Shown: piece by piece, positions 48,201 to 55,506 of the stretch
How the letters are laid out: each line of letters begins with the position of its first letter
Numbering within the stretch: the first letter of the stretch is position 1
Assembly (NCBI GenBank): GCA_964623885.1
Contig: CAZUVM010000132.1
Location: 1-61,603 of the forward strand
Source: CAZUVM01 sp964623885
GTDB taxonomy: Bacteria; Verrucomicrobiota; Verrucomicrobiia; Limisphaerales; UBA8199
DNA length: 61,603 nucleotides
Direction: 5' to 3'
Notes under the pieces: generated by a model
What the model was told of the DNA's origin: nothing
Database searches by the model: none
Seen by the model: only the letters and a program-made list of their open reading frames with translations
Program-made: the position numbers and the translations under genes

Positions 48201-49198
48201 GCCTCCAAACTTTTGTCCCAGTCCGATCGCTCAGGTTTGTTCTTAAAAGCGTCTTCCAGTTCGTTGGCGATTTTACTCAGCAAGACAAAGGCAAATTCTT
48301 CCAGACGAATATCCGCGAGCTGAACCGATTGCCGTTCCGCTGCCGATTTTGACTGTAGTTCGCCCTGAAGCCCGCGTCGTAAATCGGTTAGTAACCTCAG
48401 CATTCCCAACGCCGCGGTAGGGACTCCCCCTTTCTCGGCGCCCCCTATCGTCCCGGCTCCTCTCGATTTGTGCTTTAGGAACTGATCTACCGCCTTCGCC
48501 TGCGCTGGTGCCGCCTCGCGCAAAACCTGAAGTTGATCCTCGAGCGAACTCGCATTGAAGAATTCCTCCAGCTCGCGATGAAAGATGCGGAACTGCTCGA
48601 CGAACTCGGCCGAGTAACCGGCCCCCGGCGCCGTAATCCGTTCCAACAACCGTCTCGAGGTGACCAGGTCTTCCGGGCCGGCGCAGCGATGCAGCTTATT
48701 CTGCAGGGTTTCTTTGATTTCGCGCTTCAGCTCCGACGGGATATCATTTCGGTGGGCAATATCACGAATGCGCGTTAAAGGTTCCGCGCTTTGAAAACGC
48801 TGGTCCGTGGAAGGGAGCCACGGATAAATCTGGCGCGTAACAAAAGTGAACGGCGGGTTCGAATACCTGACGAGTTGTTCCTGGATATTCTGGGCAATGC
48901 GGGAATGATGGGCTGGCCGGAAATGGCGTCCGTCTTCTTCGCAATGGATCTGGCCGGCCGCGAGGAACCGCGCGTAAATGGCTACATCAACCAGGTTCCT
49001 CAAAACCACGTCGGCTTCCTTCTGCGGATCGGGTTGAGCGACCGAAAGCTGATCGGCTAGCAACTCCTGCACTGCCGCGAGTTTTTCCCTCCAGCTCCGG
49101 CTGCGCTTATTCGCATCAACCAGCGCGGTTACGAAATCGCGTTCCGAATTGGATGCTGATGTACTTGTTGGCGCAGGCAAATTGTTGTTTTTGGGCAT
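45299..49198 (-). CDS. Glucan, water dikinase-like protein fused to a TIM-barrel domain
   Basis: A 1299-residue cytoplasmic protein. Residues ~1-430 are helical and carry a stretch I recognise from plant glucan, water dikinases (RIRDIAHRNDIPSELKREI, then LQNKLHRCAGPEDLV, EFVEQFRIFHRELEEFFNA). Next comes a phosphohistidine domain with H512 in PHLSHLAVRARQAGVVFVT, then a PPDK-type ATP-binding domain (~605-900) with RSSSNCEDMETSAGAGLYES and a terminal GEVYFVQARP. After a low-complexity linker, residues ~955-1299 form an unrelated domain: VHLPRDFNFG, FLEYAAGLEP, AAVDVGHVGIQS and HFHLHDGHPL suggest a sugar-isomerase/endonuclease IV-like TIM barrel. GWDs transfer the beta-phosphate of ATP to alpha-glucan. 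No starch-binding CBM45 is seen. ATG 49198 is preferred to the open frame up to 49375. Confidence 0.82.
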   Translation of the reverse strand: MPKNNNLPAPTSTSASNSERDFVTALVDANKRSRSWREKLAAVQELLADQLSVAQPDPQKEADVVLRNLVDVAIYARFLAAGQIHCEEDGRHFRPAHHSRIAQNIQEQLVRYSNPPFTFVTRQIYPWLPSTDQRFQSAEPLTRIRDIAHRNDIPSELKREIKETLQNKLHRCAGPEDLVTSRRLLERITAPGAGYSAEFVEQFRIFHRELEEFFNASSLEDQLQVLREAAPAQAKAVDQFLKHKSRGAGTIGGAEKGGVPTAALGMLRLLTDLRRGLQGELQSKSAAERQSVQLADIRLEEFAFVLLSKIANELEDAFKNKPERSDWDKSLEALQCCVVNAGLGGVSQEECVIIENELRAWSQNFDSSVREDCLRLKATVERAQRLSEAFADEVMALFPREAERLGRALGVAEPAVRVFGEAEIRRHVVFQLSKLASLLIRRLRDLLGDSGWEILVSGLANGRLQVIDSLEKMAKAGTEPALVLLRQAHGDEELPTEVAGVVLAQEIPHLSHLAVRARQAGVVFVTCEVPDMMESLRKLEGRVLSLTATVDEVRWTEENSATASSVNQPQSPPAAQPRIAATNNGDGSLLKLNEATPETAGPKAFGARRLMEIAQDSGALFKALDGKVIPFGAMEQALEASPALDREYEQAIGGLESANDDEFDGMVEQLGRLASGLTVPQRFISGLAKQFDTNTRLMARSSSNCEDMETSAGAGLYESVPNVLVDKIESAVRQVWSSLWTRRAARDRRRVGIPQMEAHMAVLLQPMLAPEYSFVIHTANPVNGDRRQVYIELAVGLGETLVSAANHGSPYRFVYDKETGATRLLAFANLSQALQPSAGGGIEKRLVDYSECELSIDPDARGKLVKRLGQAAEKVETAFNTPMDIEGAVVKGEVYFVQARPQQGLDKASAASDSAARAHTNQRARREPSSGACHQPAEPAEVAQVRPSQASPPALPCKLLGLFEKRVAGDDSLLQLARLRFEQAGLAAEVHAGSPEQLDWILSFVPGSTSQPTVHLPRDFNFGDPQTRAKIRELASRFNGRIAGLLLHDRGEWERQPEAFVQAAQDMDSMLARDKSDPLVFLEYAAGLEPAQFAELFDGIRHLERVTAAVDVGHVGIQSIRAAYQKMHADADVCRLKDRPAELPTLMPDLECAVAAALPSVVGLITALGALGKPLHFHLHDGHPLSKASAFGVADHLSFKAEIPLDFENRGRRSVGPMYGPAGLNKIIATALGAQPSGSLSFTLEIHPTNERRALADAERLFPHWRDKTNAEIMNHWLWVLTENAELMKEALKLPAVKH

Positions 49199-49668
49199 TT
49201 TGTTTCCGACATCTACCCTCTCACCTGACCCAGGGCTTGCGAACGTGGGTGTAATGCTATTTAGTTTTCGAAAGGTATCGAAGACGGGACTAAGCCGCAA
49301 TGAGCTCCCATGGAAAATCGCCAATCCTGCGGAGTGGGTTCGGATGTCACGCAGTGACACCCAACAATAGCCCAACGCTTCAGCGTTGGGACTGAGAGTC
49401 TAACATCCATCAGTCCCGAAGGGACGGCTGAAATCGTCCGCACAAAAAGTTAGTCGCTGCCGCTTCGTCGAAGCTTATCGCAGCAGCAACGATACTAATG
49501 GCGCAACTCGATGTCGACGGAACTTGGGATCCTTGTTCCTTCACTGGGAAGTTCTAACCGCGAATGAATGCGATAAACGACAATAAAAAGTGCGCGTGCA
49601 TTTGCGTTCACTCGCAATTGAACCCTCGCCTTGGTTGCGTCTTTGCGCCTTTGCGTTGAAATTCAGAA
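49199..49668. other. 470-bp intergenic region with small palindromes
   Basis: No gene seen. It contains GTCAC/GTGAC (49345-49357), a perfect 9-bp-stem palindrome CCCAACGCTTCAGCGTTGGG (49371-49390), GTCCCGAAGGGAC (49413-49425) and, at 49631-49660, a TTGCGTCTTTGCGCCTTTGCG word that belongs to a repeat family also seen at 52080-52212. Promoters for the divergent dikinase and YdeI-like genes must lie here, but none is clear. Confidence 0.5.
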
Positions 49669-50223
49669 ATGACCAAAACCGCTGCTGAGATCCAATTCCA
49701 GGCTAAACTGTTGCGGTCGGCGACGCCCGCGAAGGACGGTGCCTGGACCTTTATCTTGCTGCCAAAGAGCGCCAGCGCGAAGCTCCCCTCTCGAGGCAGG
49801 ACAACAGTTGAAGGCGCCATCAATGGCTTCGCGTTTCGAGCTACACTCGAGCCGGACGGCCAAAAAGGTCACTGGCTTAAAGTGAACCGCAAGCTGCGCG
49901 AAGCCGCGCGAGCAGAACCGGGCGACGTCGTCACACTGGAAATCGCGCCGGTGCTACAGGAGCCGGAACCAGCGGTACCGGCTGACCTGCGGAAGGCGCT
50001 CGCAGCCGCCCCGAAGGCGAGAGCGTTGTGGTCGGATATCACGTCCGTTGCGCGCCGGGATTGGATCCACTGGATCACCTCCGCAAAGCAACCCGCGACT
50101 CGCATGCGCCGTATCAAGAATGCCTGCTCGATGCTCGCCGCCGGGAAACGCCCTGTTTGCTGCTTCGATCGGTCCGGGTTTTACAGTAAAACCTTCAGCG
50201 CTCCTAAGCCTGCCGATGAATGA
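49669..50223 (+). CDS. DUF1905 / YdeI-OmpD-associated family protein
   Basis: A 184-residue cytoplasmic protein with two parts. Residues ~5-95 are a DUF1905-type small beta barrel (QFQAKLLRS, WTFILLPK, GRTTVEGAINGFAFRATL, GDVVTLEI). Residues ~105-170 are a YdeI/OmpD-associated helical tail (ADLRKALAAAPKARALW, RRDWIHWITSAKQPATRMRRI). The combination is common and is linked in annotation to resistance to antimicrobial peptides or bacteriocins, without a known mechanism. It starts the long plus-strand run of small genes to 55.3 kb. Confidence 0.85.
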   Translation: MTKTAAEIQFQAKLLRSATPAKDGAWTFILLPKSASAKLPSRGRTTVEGAINGFAFRATLEPDGQKGHWLKVNRKLREAARAEPGDVVTLEIAPVLQEPEPAVPADLRKALAAAPKARALWSDITSVARRDWIHWITSAKQPATRMRRIKNACSMLAAGKRPVCCFDRSGFYSKTFSAPKPADE

Positions 50224-50394
50224 TCTCGGGACTGGAACATTTCATTTTAACCACAGATGAACTCAGATAGACACAGATGGAAATGCCTCAAGAACGGTTT
50301 CCAGCATAGTTCGTAGCATCTATGCTCACTGAATCTCCAATCGACTCGTTTGCCGATTGCTGCGCGCTGCACTGAAATTCCGTAGGGATGACCT

Positions 50395-50500
50395 GACAGT
50401 AGCCCAGGGCGAGCGAGGAACGAGCGCTGCCCTGGGTACACGGGGTCCCACATTATTCTCCCTCTCCTCCACCGGAGGAGAGGGAAGGGGGAGAGGAGGC
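50395..50500. repeat. Short GC-rich palindromes of dispersed type
   Basis: Two adjacent palindromic pieces lie in this gap: AGCCCAGGGC...GCCCTGGGT (about 50401-50438) and CCCTCTCCTCCACCGGAGGAGAGGG split over 50460-50484. A related purine-rich copy lies at 51313-51350. They resemble extragenic repeats and have no coding content. Confidence 0.5.
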
Positions 50501-50560
50501 CGTGCCCCGCCTAGCACTCCCGCGTGATTGCGCAAAATCGAACGCGGCGATAAGTTAGTC

Positions 50561-50830
50561 ATGATCGCTATGAGTTGGAGATGGAGAATCATCGCAGCGG
50601 TCGGAGCCTGTATTGGCTATGAGGCGCTGAATTATACTCTCGGCGTGGCTACGGCTTGCGTATTCGTTGGGTTGCTGCTGGCCCTCTGGGTAACGCTCTC
50701 CTTTTTCTATCGGCGCCGATTGCTTCAGCTAAGGCAGCAGTTCTCCGAGCTTCCACCAGAAGATCAATCCCGCGTGTTGAAAGACATCGATCCGGAGATT
50801 GCCGCGGACCTACAGAAGGGAAATAAATGA
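50561..50830 (+). CDS. Small membrane protein, unknown
   Basis: An 89-residue protein with two membrane helices (IIAAVGACIGYEALNYTLG and TACVFVGLLLALWVTLSFF) followed by a charged cytoplasmic tail (RRRLLQLRQQFSELPPEDQSRVLKDIDPEIAADL). The tail looks like a short amphipathic helix. ATG 50561 or 50570. No known family. It is followed 111 bp later by the TatA-like gene. Confidence 0.65.
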   Translation: MIAMSWRWRIIAAVGACIGYEALNYTLGVATACVFVGLLLALWVTLSFFYRRRLLQLRQQFSELPPEDQSRVLKDIDPEIAADLQKGNK

Positions 50831-50941
50831 CTAACGCCCGCGGTTTCGCCTTAGAATCTTAGCTTGCATAAACTGCTGAGGTTGGCTAGGCCGGAAGTGT
50901 AACCGTTTATGTGCTGTTTGGGTTCGTTACCATCCTTTGCG

Positions 50942-51292
50942 ATGTTCGCCCTTTTCGGTTTTTCCGGCGGAGAGGTCATCCTGATCCTCGCTCTCACCCT
51001 GATCCTTTTTCTAGCTAAGAGCCTCCCAGGCATCCTGCATGGACTCGACCAAAGGGCCCACGACGCCGGTCGAAGAGTGGGCGGCATTTACGGAAAAACC
51101 GCCGCTCAGGCGCTGACACCCGATAACCAGACTGCCGAGCTTTACGATCCTGAAGCCTTTCGGCAGACTTCGAAAAAATACCGAAGGATCCGGAATTTAG
51201 CCCGACGATGCCGCATCTTCTGCCAACGCATGCGCAAACGTGCCTGGATCTTGATCCGACTTTCGCCAGGTTTCCGAAAGTTCCCGCCATGA
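50942..51292 (+). CDS. TatA-like small membrane protein
   Basis: A 116-residue protein whose N-terminus (FGFSGGEVILILALTLILFLAKSLPGILHGLDQ) has the TatA/TatE layout: a Phe-Gly near the start, a short hydrophobic helix, a hinge and an amphipathic helix. TatA multimers form the twin-arginine translocation pore. The tail differs: AAQALTPDNQTAELYDP then a very basic end. No tatB or tatC is adjacent. Start ATG 50942 puts the helix at the usual place; 50909 gives an unlikely Cys-rich lead. It may be an accessory TatA or a look-alike. Confidence 0.6.
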   Translation: MFALFGFSGGEVILILALTLILFLAKSLPGILHGLDQRAHDAGRRVGGIYGKTAAQALTPDNQTAELYDPEAFRQTSKKYRRIRNLARRCRIFCQRMRKRAWILIRLSPGFRKFPP

Positions 51293-51425
51293 TTACGCCA
51301 CGAACGAACCCACCCCTCTCATCAATTGGAGAAGAGGGAAGGGGAGAAGTGGCTCAAACTCTGCAGGGCGGTCGTATCAATTGCATAAAATTGACAGGCG
51401 GTTTATCTATAACGTAGGAACGGCA

Positions 51426-51611
51426 ATGAACAAAAAACTCCAAACAATCCTGGTCGTGGTTATCGCATTGCTTTTGGTCGGACTCCTTCTTCCTCCTGTG
51501 CCCAGGACCAAAGCGCGCGCATCCCGGATTCAAACCGTCAACCACGTGGAAACCATCACCTTTACCTTGTCGAACACCAACACTCTCCCTGCTGCCCCGC
51601 AGAACCAGTGA
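51426..51611 (+). CDS. Small membrane-anchored or secreted peptide, unknown
   Basis: A 61-residue protein: MNKKLQTILVVVIALLLVGLLLPP is a signal anchor, then a short polar segment rich in Thr/Asn (FTLSNTNTLPAAPQNQ). Its stop overlaps the GTG start of the next gene (GTGA at 51608-51611), so the two are probably co-translated. Function unknown. Confidence 0.6.
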   Translation: MNKKLQTILVVVIALLLVGLLLPPVPRTKARASRIQTVNHVETITFTLSNTNTLPAAPQNQ

Positions 51612-52000
51612 GTCTCCCGGTTGAAATCGCGGGCATTTCGCCGTTCTTCATCGTTCGAAATGCCGCGGCTGCGTTTGCGTTTTATCGCGACCGACTCGGG
51701 TTCGACATTACCTTTCAAGAGCCTGCCACGGATCCGTTCTTCGGGATCGCGCGTCGAGGCGGCGCGATGATCTTTCTCAAAAGCGTTGGTGTGGATCCGC
51801 TTCCCAATTATAAGCGACAACCGGATGCGCGTTGGGACGCCTATCTGTATGTTCCCGATCCCGACGCCCTGGCCGCAGAGTTCTCCTCTCGCAATGTCGA
51901 ATTCTCCCGACCACTCAAAGACACTCATGATGGTTTGCGGGGATTCGAACTCAAGGACGCTGATGGCTACGTTTTGTTCTTCGGCCGGCCTCTGACGTGA
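51608..52000 (+). CDS. VOC family (glyoxalase/bleomycin resistance-like) protein
   Basis: A 130-residue vicinal-oxygen-chelate fold protein: ISPFFIVRNAAAAFAFYRDRLGFDITF is the first beta-alpha-beta unit, and the second half has AYLYVPDPDALAAEF and FELKDADGYVLFFGRP. The conserved C-terminal Glu ligand region reads FELKDADG. It could be a bleomycin-resistance-like binder or an enzyme on small substrates. It starts with GTG overlapping the upstream gene. Confidence 0.85.
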   Translation: MSLPVEIAGISPFFIVRNAAAAFAFYRDRLGFDITFQEPATDPFFGIARRGGAMIFLKSVGVDPLPNYKRQPDARWDAYLYVPDPDALAAEFSSRNVEFSRPLKDTHDGLRGFELKDADGYVLFFGRPLT

Positions 52001-52079
52001 GGGCCAATAACTCTGCAGCGCGGATAGCATAAAAGGTTGGGGTGAACCTTCCGTAGCTTAAGAGGCAATTCCTTTTCGC

Positions 52080-52212
52080 CTCACGCAAAGGCCGCGAAGG
52101 TCGCAAAGGTTAATGGACCGAGGCGCGGGTGACCGCGTTTTCGACCCGATTGCATTTCGACCGACTCTCCTGGGCTTCTGAACCTTTGCGACCTCCGCGC
52201 CCTTTGCGTGAG
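52080..52212. repeat. 133-bp inverted-repeat element (CTCACGCAAAGG family)
   Basis: The 32-bp arms 52080-52111 and 52181-52212 are complementary at 30 of 32 positions (core GGTCGCAAAGGTT). It is followed directly by a half-copy of the CACAGATG family (52225-52257). Together they fill the 312-bp gap between the VOC gene and the next gene. No coding content. Confidence 0.8.
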
Positions 52213-52312
52213 ACCCTTCTGCTCCGTGTCCATCTGAGTTCATCGGTGGTTAAAAACCTTTGCCTTCGCGGTTACCCCTTTCATTCACTCCGAAATCGAC
52301 TAAGTTCTACGC

Positions 52313-52612
52313 GTGGAACAGGAATCCACAAACACGCCAGGAGTTACCAGCGATGACGCGGAAAAGCCCCTGTACCCCGCGCTTCGCTCGCTCAACCTGG
52401 TACCCGTTGCCCTCGTCCTTTACATCCTCAGCGTTGGACCTGCCGCCAAAGTCTGTTCGCTGTGCAACATGCCGGGCAAATATCCTAAAACCGAGGCGAC
52501 CCTCGAAGCGATCTACAAACCAATCGACTCGCTCGCCAGTTACCCGCCCGCCGCCCGCTTCCTCACCTGGTACATCGAGAAGATCTGGCGCGTGGACCTG
52601 CTGAAAACGTAG
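52313..52612 (+). CDS. Small protein with one membrane segment, unknown
   Basis: A 99-residue protein, GTG start. After a polar lead comes a hydrophobic segment (LVPVALVLYILSVGPAAKV), a CSLC pair, and a C-terminal part (LEAIYKPIDSLASYPPAARFLTWYIEKIWRV) rich in aromatics. I associate this Tyr-x-Pro-hydrophobic-Leu pattern with uncharacterised Verrucomicrobiota and Planctomycetes proteins, without a name. Confidence 0.6.
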   Translation: MEQESTNTPGVTSDDAEKPLYPALRSLNLVPVALVLYILSVGPAAKVCSLCNMPGKYPKTEATLEAIYKPIDSLASYPPAARFLTWYIEKIWRVDLLKT

Positions 52613-52715
52613 CATGGGAATATGTGTAACGAACGGCCTGAATTGGACGCGGGATCGCGCGCCTAGGTTGCTCACCTATTATAGCTGCGCCTTCCGTTAT
52701 ACTGCATAACGCACC

Positions 52716-53069
52716 ATGAGCGAAATAATGCTAAACCTGGCCGTGTTAAAATCGACCGACATGGCCTGCGCCATTTCTTTCTACAATCGGCTCGGTTTGC
52801 AATTCTCACAGCATTGTCACGGGAGTGGTCCAGAACACTTTTCTGCCGAGGTTGCAGGTTCAGTGTTCGAGATTTATCCAGCCACCCCGACCGGGCCTTC
52901 CACTCTTGGGACTCGCATCGGATTTCGTGTGGCTTCTGTGGACGCAGCCCTAGCCGCTCTGGGAGATTACCCCGGAGCAGTTCTCTCGCCCGCCAAGGAT
53001 TCTGAGTGGGGTCGTCGTGCAGTGGTTGCCGATCCGGATGGGCATCGGGTAGAGTTGCTGCAACCATGA
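52716..53069 (+). CDS. VOC family protein
   Basis: A 117-residue VOC-fold protein with both beta-alpha-beta halves: MLNLAVLKSTDMACAISFYNRLGLQF and IGFRVASVDAALAAL, ending VVADPDGHRVELLQP, where the final Glu is the usual metal ligand or its remnant. Likely a small-molecule-binding or isomerase-like protein. It leads a four-gene plus-strand set: its stop overlaps the start of the next gene (ATGA at 53066-53069). Confidence 0.85.
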   Translation: MSEIMLNLAVLKSTDMACAISFYNRLGLQFSQHCHGSGPEHFSAEVAGSVFEIYPATPTGPSTLGTRIGFRVASVDAALAALGDYPGAVLSPAKDSEWGRRAVVADPDGHRVELLQP

Positions 53070-53611
53070 GGAAGGCATGCGATCATGCTGTGGCCGATTG
53101 CACGGGAATAACAGCAGTCCAAGTTCCCCTGGAGCGTTGGGTCCGTGGTGACTACCAGTCGATTGCCTGGCTACGCTACTCTTCCGCCGATATCGAACGC
53201 CGCACTAATGTTCGTTTCATGGATGGTGTTGATGACCAGCGGGGTCCGTTTCGCGCCGCAGGCTTTCAAATGCCTGGCGGTCGGCGATTTGGCCTTACGC
53301 AATATCATAAACCACCAGGGGAGCCAGCTCTCGAAGTAACGTGCCTTCACGATGAGCACTTCGCTTCCGACCTGGACGGCATCCTCGAATCCTTGGACAT
53401 GGATTTGTCCGATCTGGTTAAGCGTGAAACAGGCCTCGCGATCAGTCCCGAGGTCCGGCTCGTCCCACATTCTGTCTGGCGTCAGGACGATAGCGGTGTC
53501 CGCGCTCTTGTCGAGGTCTGCCCATGCCGGGCTAGTGCCAGCAAACGAATGCGCGCCTTCGAGGCCACGGGGCACAAGCAAGCTTATTGGATCGAACCTT
53601 ATGCATCCTGA
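53066..53611 (+). CDS. Unknown 181-residue protein
   Basis: Starts with ATG 53066 inside the end of the VOC gene (4-bp overlap) and ends inside the start of the DUF1801 gene (11-bp overlap), so it is firmly part of the operon. The sequence has LERWVRGDYQSIAWLRY, a mid-region RRFGLTQYHKPPGEPALEVTC and a C-terminal Cys pair in VEVCPCRAS. No family recognised, no signal or membrane segment. The overlaps argue that the real start is 53066 rather than the longer frame from 53006. Confidence 0.6.
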   Translation: MRKACDHAVADCTGITAVQVPLERWVRGDYQSIAWLRYSSADIERRTNVRFMDGVDDQRGPFRAAGFQMPGGRRFGLTQYHKPPGEPALEVTCLHDEHFASDLDGILESLDMDLSDLVKRETGLAISPEVRLVPHSVWRQDDSGVRALVEVCPCRASASKRMRAFEATGHKQAYWIEPYAS

Positions 53612-53990
53612 CACGGCTAAATACAACAAAACCCTGGCTTCAACCGATCGAGAGATCTGTGCTCTTCTAGCCAGTCAGATCGACCGAACTCTTTCCGAAG
53701 CGGAAAACAAGATTTGGCATGGCCACCCGGTGTGGTTTCTGGATGGAAACCCCGTCGTCGGCTACAGCAAACTGAAGGACTGCGTCCGCTTGCTTTTCTG
53801 GAGCGGGCAATCATTTGACGAAGACGGACTAAATAAGGAAGGCAACTTCAAGGCGGCTGAAGTTGGCTATACCTCGGCCGACCAGGTAAACAAAACAGAC
53901 CTAAAGCGGTGGCTGGAAAAGGCGCGCAAAATCCAGTGGGACTACAAGAACATCGTCCGTCGAAAAGGGCAGTTGGAACGACTCAAATAA
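53601..53990 (+). CDS. DUF1801-like protein
   Basis: A 129-residue protein starting MHPDTAKYNK. It has the DUF1801 feel: a helical start (ICALLASQIDRTLSEAENKIWHGHPVWFL), GNPVVGYSKLKDCVRLLFWSGQSF in the middle with the typical Lys/Phe pattern, and a basic C-terminal helix (LKRWLEKARKIQWDYKNI). The family is small and its role undefined. It overlaps the previous gene by 11 bp and precedes the secreted protein by 11 bp. Confidence 0.75.
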   Translation: MHPDTAKYNKTLASTDREICALLASQIDRTLSEAENKIWHGHPVWFLDGNPVVGYSKLKDCVRLLFWSGQSFDEDGLNKEGNFKAAEVGYTSADQVNKTDLKRWLEKARKIQWDYKNIVRRKGQLERLK

Positions 53991-54001
53991 AGCGAGAGTT
54001 T

Positions 54002-54481
54002 ATGAAGACAAGACAGCTTTTCTTTATGGGCGCGGCAGCACTTTGTGCGACGGCGATTCTGGGCCAGGCGTTGCCTCGGATGTTCCCTGCACAGCCAGCC
54101 AAATCCGGTTATTTGGCGCTGCAGAACGAGAGGCGGATTTTCCATATCGGCGCAAATGAATATCTGGTCACTCTCGAACACGACGACGTCTTCGATGGAC
54201 CCGAGTGGAACCCGTCTCGGCCGCTCCCGCTGGATTTTGGCAAAGTCGAGAAGATTGCCCGCGAAGAGCTGCGGAAATTGATTCCGGACGACTCGCACTG
54301 GGAGGTCACAAATCTGGGACTGAATCGACTCTGGCAGACCCTCCGGCCCGAATGGTATTACGTTATCGACTTGCAACCGAAATGGGACGGAATAAGCCCC
54401 TCGCGAGATCGTTTTTCGGAAATGATTGCGTTATCCGGCAAGCCCGGAAAGGTGGAGTTGCAAACTATCTCGCAACGATGA
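54002..54481 (+). CDS. Secreted or anchored protein, unknown
   Basis: A 159-residue protein with an N-terminal signal (LFFMGAAALCATAILGQALP). The mature part contains HIGANEYLVTLEHDDVFDGP, EKIAREELRKLIPDDSHWEV and YYVIDLQPKW. ATG 54002 follows a GAGAG site. Last gene of the 52716-54481 operon, only 11 bp after the DUF1801 gene. No known family. Confidence 0.6.
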   Translation: MKTRQLFFMGAAALCATAILGQALPRMFPAQPAKSGYLALQNERRIFHIGANEYLVTLEHDDVFDGPEWNPSRPLPLDFGKVEKIAREELRKLIPDDSHWEVTNLGLNRLWQTLRPEWYYVIDLQPKWDGISPSRDRFSEMIALSGKPGKVELQTISQR

Positions 54482-54532
54482 TCCTCTTACGACTACCTCT
54501 GGCTCGATAGACATGTAGCGCTCGGCGGCGTA

Positions 54533-54566
54533 TTGACATCCAGTCTGTCAGGCAGTACTGTCAGAC
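54533..54566 (+). promoter_or_regulatory. Promoter and operator of the toxin-antitoxin pair
   Basis: TTGACA (54533-54538), a 17-bp spacer and TACTGT (54556-54561) form a good sigma-70-like promoter. Overlapping it, GTCTGTCAG (54543-54551) and CTGTCAGAC (54558-54566) are inverted arms (8 of 9) that also contain two direct CTGTCAG copies. The antitoxin ATG (54570) is only 9 bp after the -10, so the transcript may be leaderless. Confidence 0.6.
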
Positions 54567-54569
54567 ACT

Positions 54570-54809
54570 ATGAAAACAATTCCGCTCCGCAGTTTACTGC
54601 GAGAGCCGGTCAAGGTGAAACGCCTGACTCGCTCCGGGCAGAGAGTTCAGGTCACCGACAATGGCAAGCCGCTTTGGGTCATCCAGCCCGCCGACCAACA
54701 AGAGGACCCGGAACGGGCGCGGGCGATCGATGAACTGCTCGATGAGGCGCGGCGCTCTCCACGTTCAAAAATCAGCCTTTCGGCAATTCTTGAAAAGGAG
54801 CGCCGGTGA
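54570..54809 (+). CDS. Phd/YefM-type antitoxin
   Basis: A 79-residue protein: an N-terminal DNA-binding half (MKTIPLRSLLREPVKVKRLT, then GQRVQVTDNGKPLWVIQP) with the Phd/YefM beta hairpin, and a flexible acidic and basic C-terminal helix that would wrap the toxin. It overlaps the PIN gene by 4 bp (GTGA). It probably represses its own promoter through the palindrome just upstream. Confidence 0.85.
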   Translation: MKTIPLRSLLREPVKVKRLTRSGQRVQVTDNGKPLWVIQPADQQEDPERARAIDELLDEARRSPRSKISLSAILEKERR

Positions 54810-55285
54810 GGAGCTACGCAGACACTAGTTTTCTAGTTAAACTCCTGTCCAACGAGCCAGGTGGCGCCGAAGCGGCGGCCGAGTATCGCCGCCTGAACCG
54901 ACCGAGGCTCTTCTACCTGCAGTTGCACGCGTTGGAGCTTGAAAACGCGATCCGCCATCGCGCCTTTCACGAAAAGCGCATGCGACCAGCCGGCGAGCGT
55001 GGCCAAATCGTGCGCGAGCGAGACGCGGCTTTGGCCCGTGTTGACCAGTTCTTGAAACGAGGAACCCTCGAGGAGATCACTTTGGACATGGATTCGGCAT
55101 TCATCCGAGCCCGCGAACTGTCCGCAACGCATTCGGAGAAGAACGGTGCGCGGGCCATCGATCTCCTGCACGTCGCGTGCGCGCTGCTGCTCGAGAGCGA
55201 GGTTTTTCTGACTTCCGACCAGCGACAGGCCGCTCTCGCAAAGCCAGAAGGCCTTCAAGTAACTTTGGTGCCCGCTGCGGATTAA
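54806..55285 (+). CDS. PIN-domain toxin (VapC-like ribonuclease)
   Basis: A 159-residue PIN protein. The acidic metal site is D6 (YADTSFL), E44 or E46 (LHALELENAI), D119 (ARAIDLLHVA) and D138 (FLTSDQRQ). VapC toxins cleave tRNA or rRNA when the antitoxin is degraded. GTG start, 4-bp overlap with the antitoxin. The pair is autonomous and lies next to repeats and small unknown genes. Confidence 0.88.
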   Translation: MRSYADTSFLVKLLSNEPGGAEAAAEYRRLNRPRLFYLQLHALELENAIRHRAFHEKRMRPAGERGQIVRERDAALARVDQFLKRGTLEEITLDMDSAFIRARELSATHSEKNGARAIDLLHVACALLLESEVFLTSDQRQAALAKPEGLQVTLVPAAD

Positions 55286-55348
55286 GCGTCGCAGGACTGC
55301 GTTAACGGCGGAACGAATACTGGACCAGTAGATGGCCGATGCCTACAG

Positions 55349-55506
55349 CCAGCTCCGTAGGAGCGAAATCTTTGTAGAACCGAGGGCCTATGAGACCCCG
55401 CCTGAGCCCCGGCGGGGCGGTATCCGAGCTCACAAGCGCTGTGCCGTTCCTATGGAGCTCACCCCGGCAAGGGGGGGTGGATCGGATAGCGCTCCTACGG
55501 AGCTGG
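55349..55506. repeat. 158-bp inverted-repeat element (CCAGCTCCGTAGGAGCG family)
   Basis: A perfect 17-bp inverted repeat: CCAGCTCCGTAGGAGCG (55349-55365) and its complement (55490-55506). The inside is GC-rich. A 75-residue frame across it is not a gene. It lies between the PIN gene and the multicopper oxidase; this gap is otherwise empty. Confidence 0.8.
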
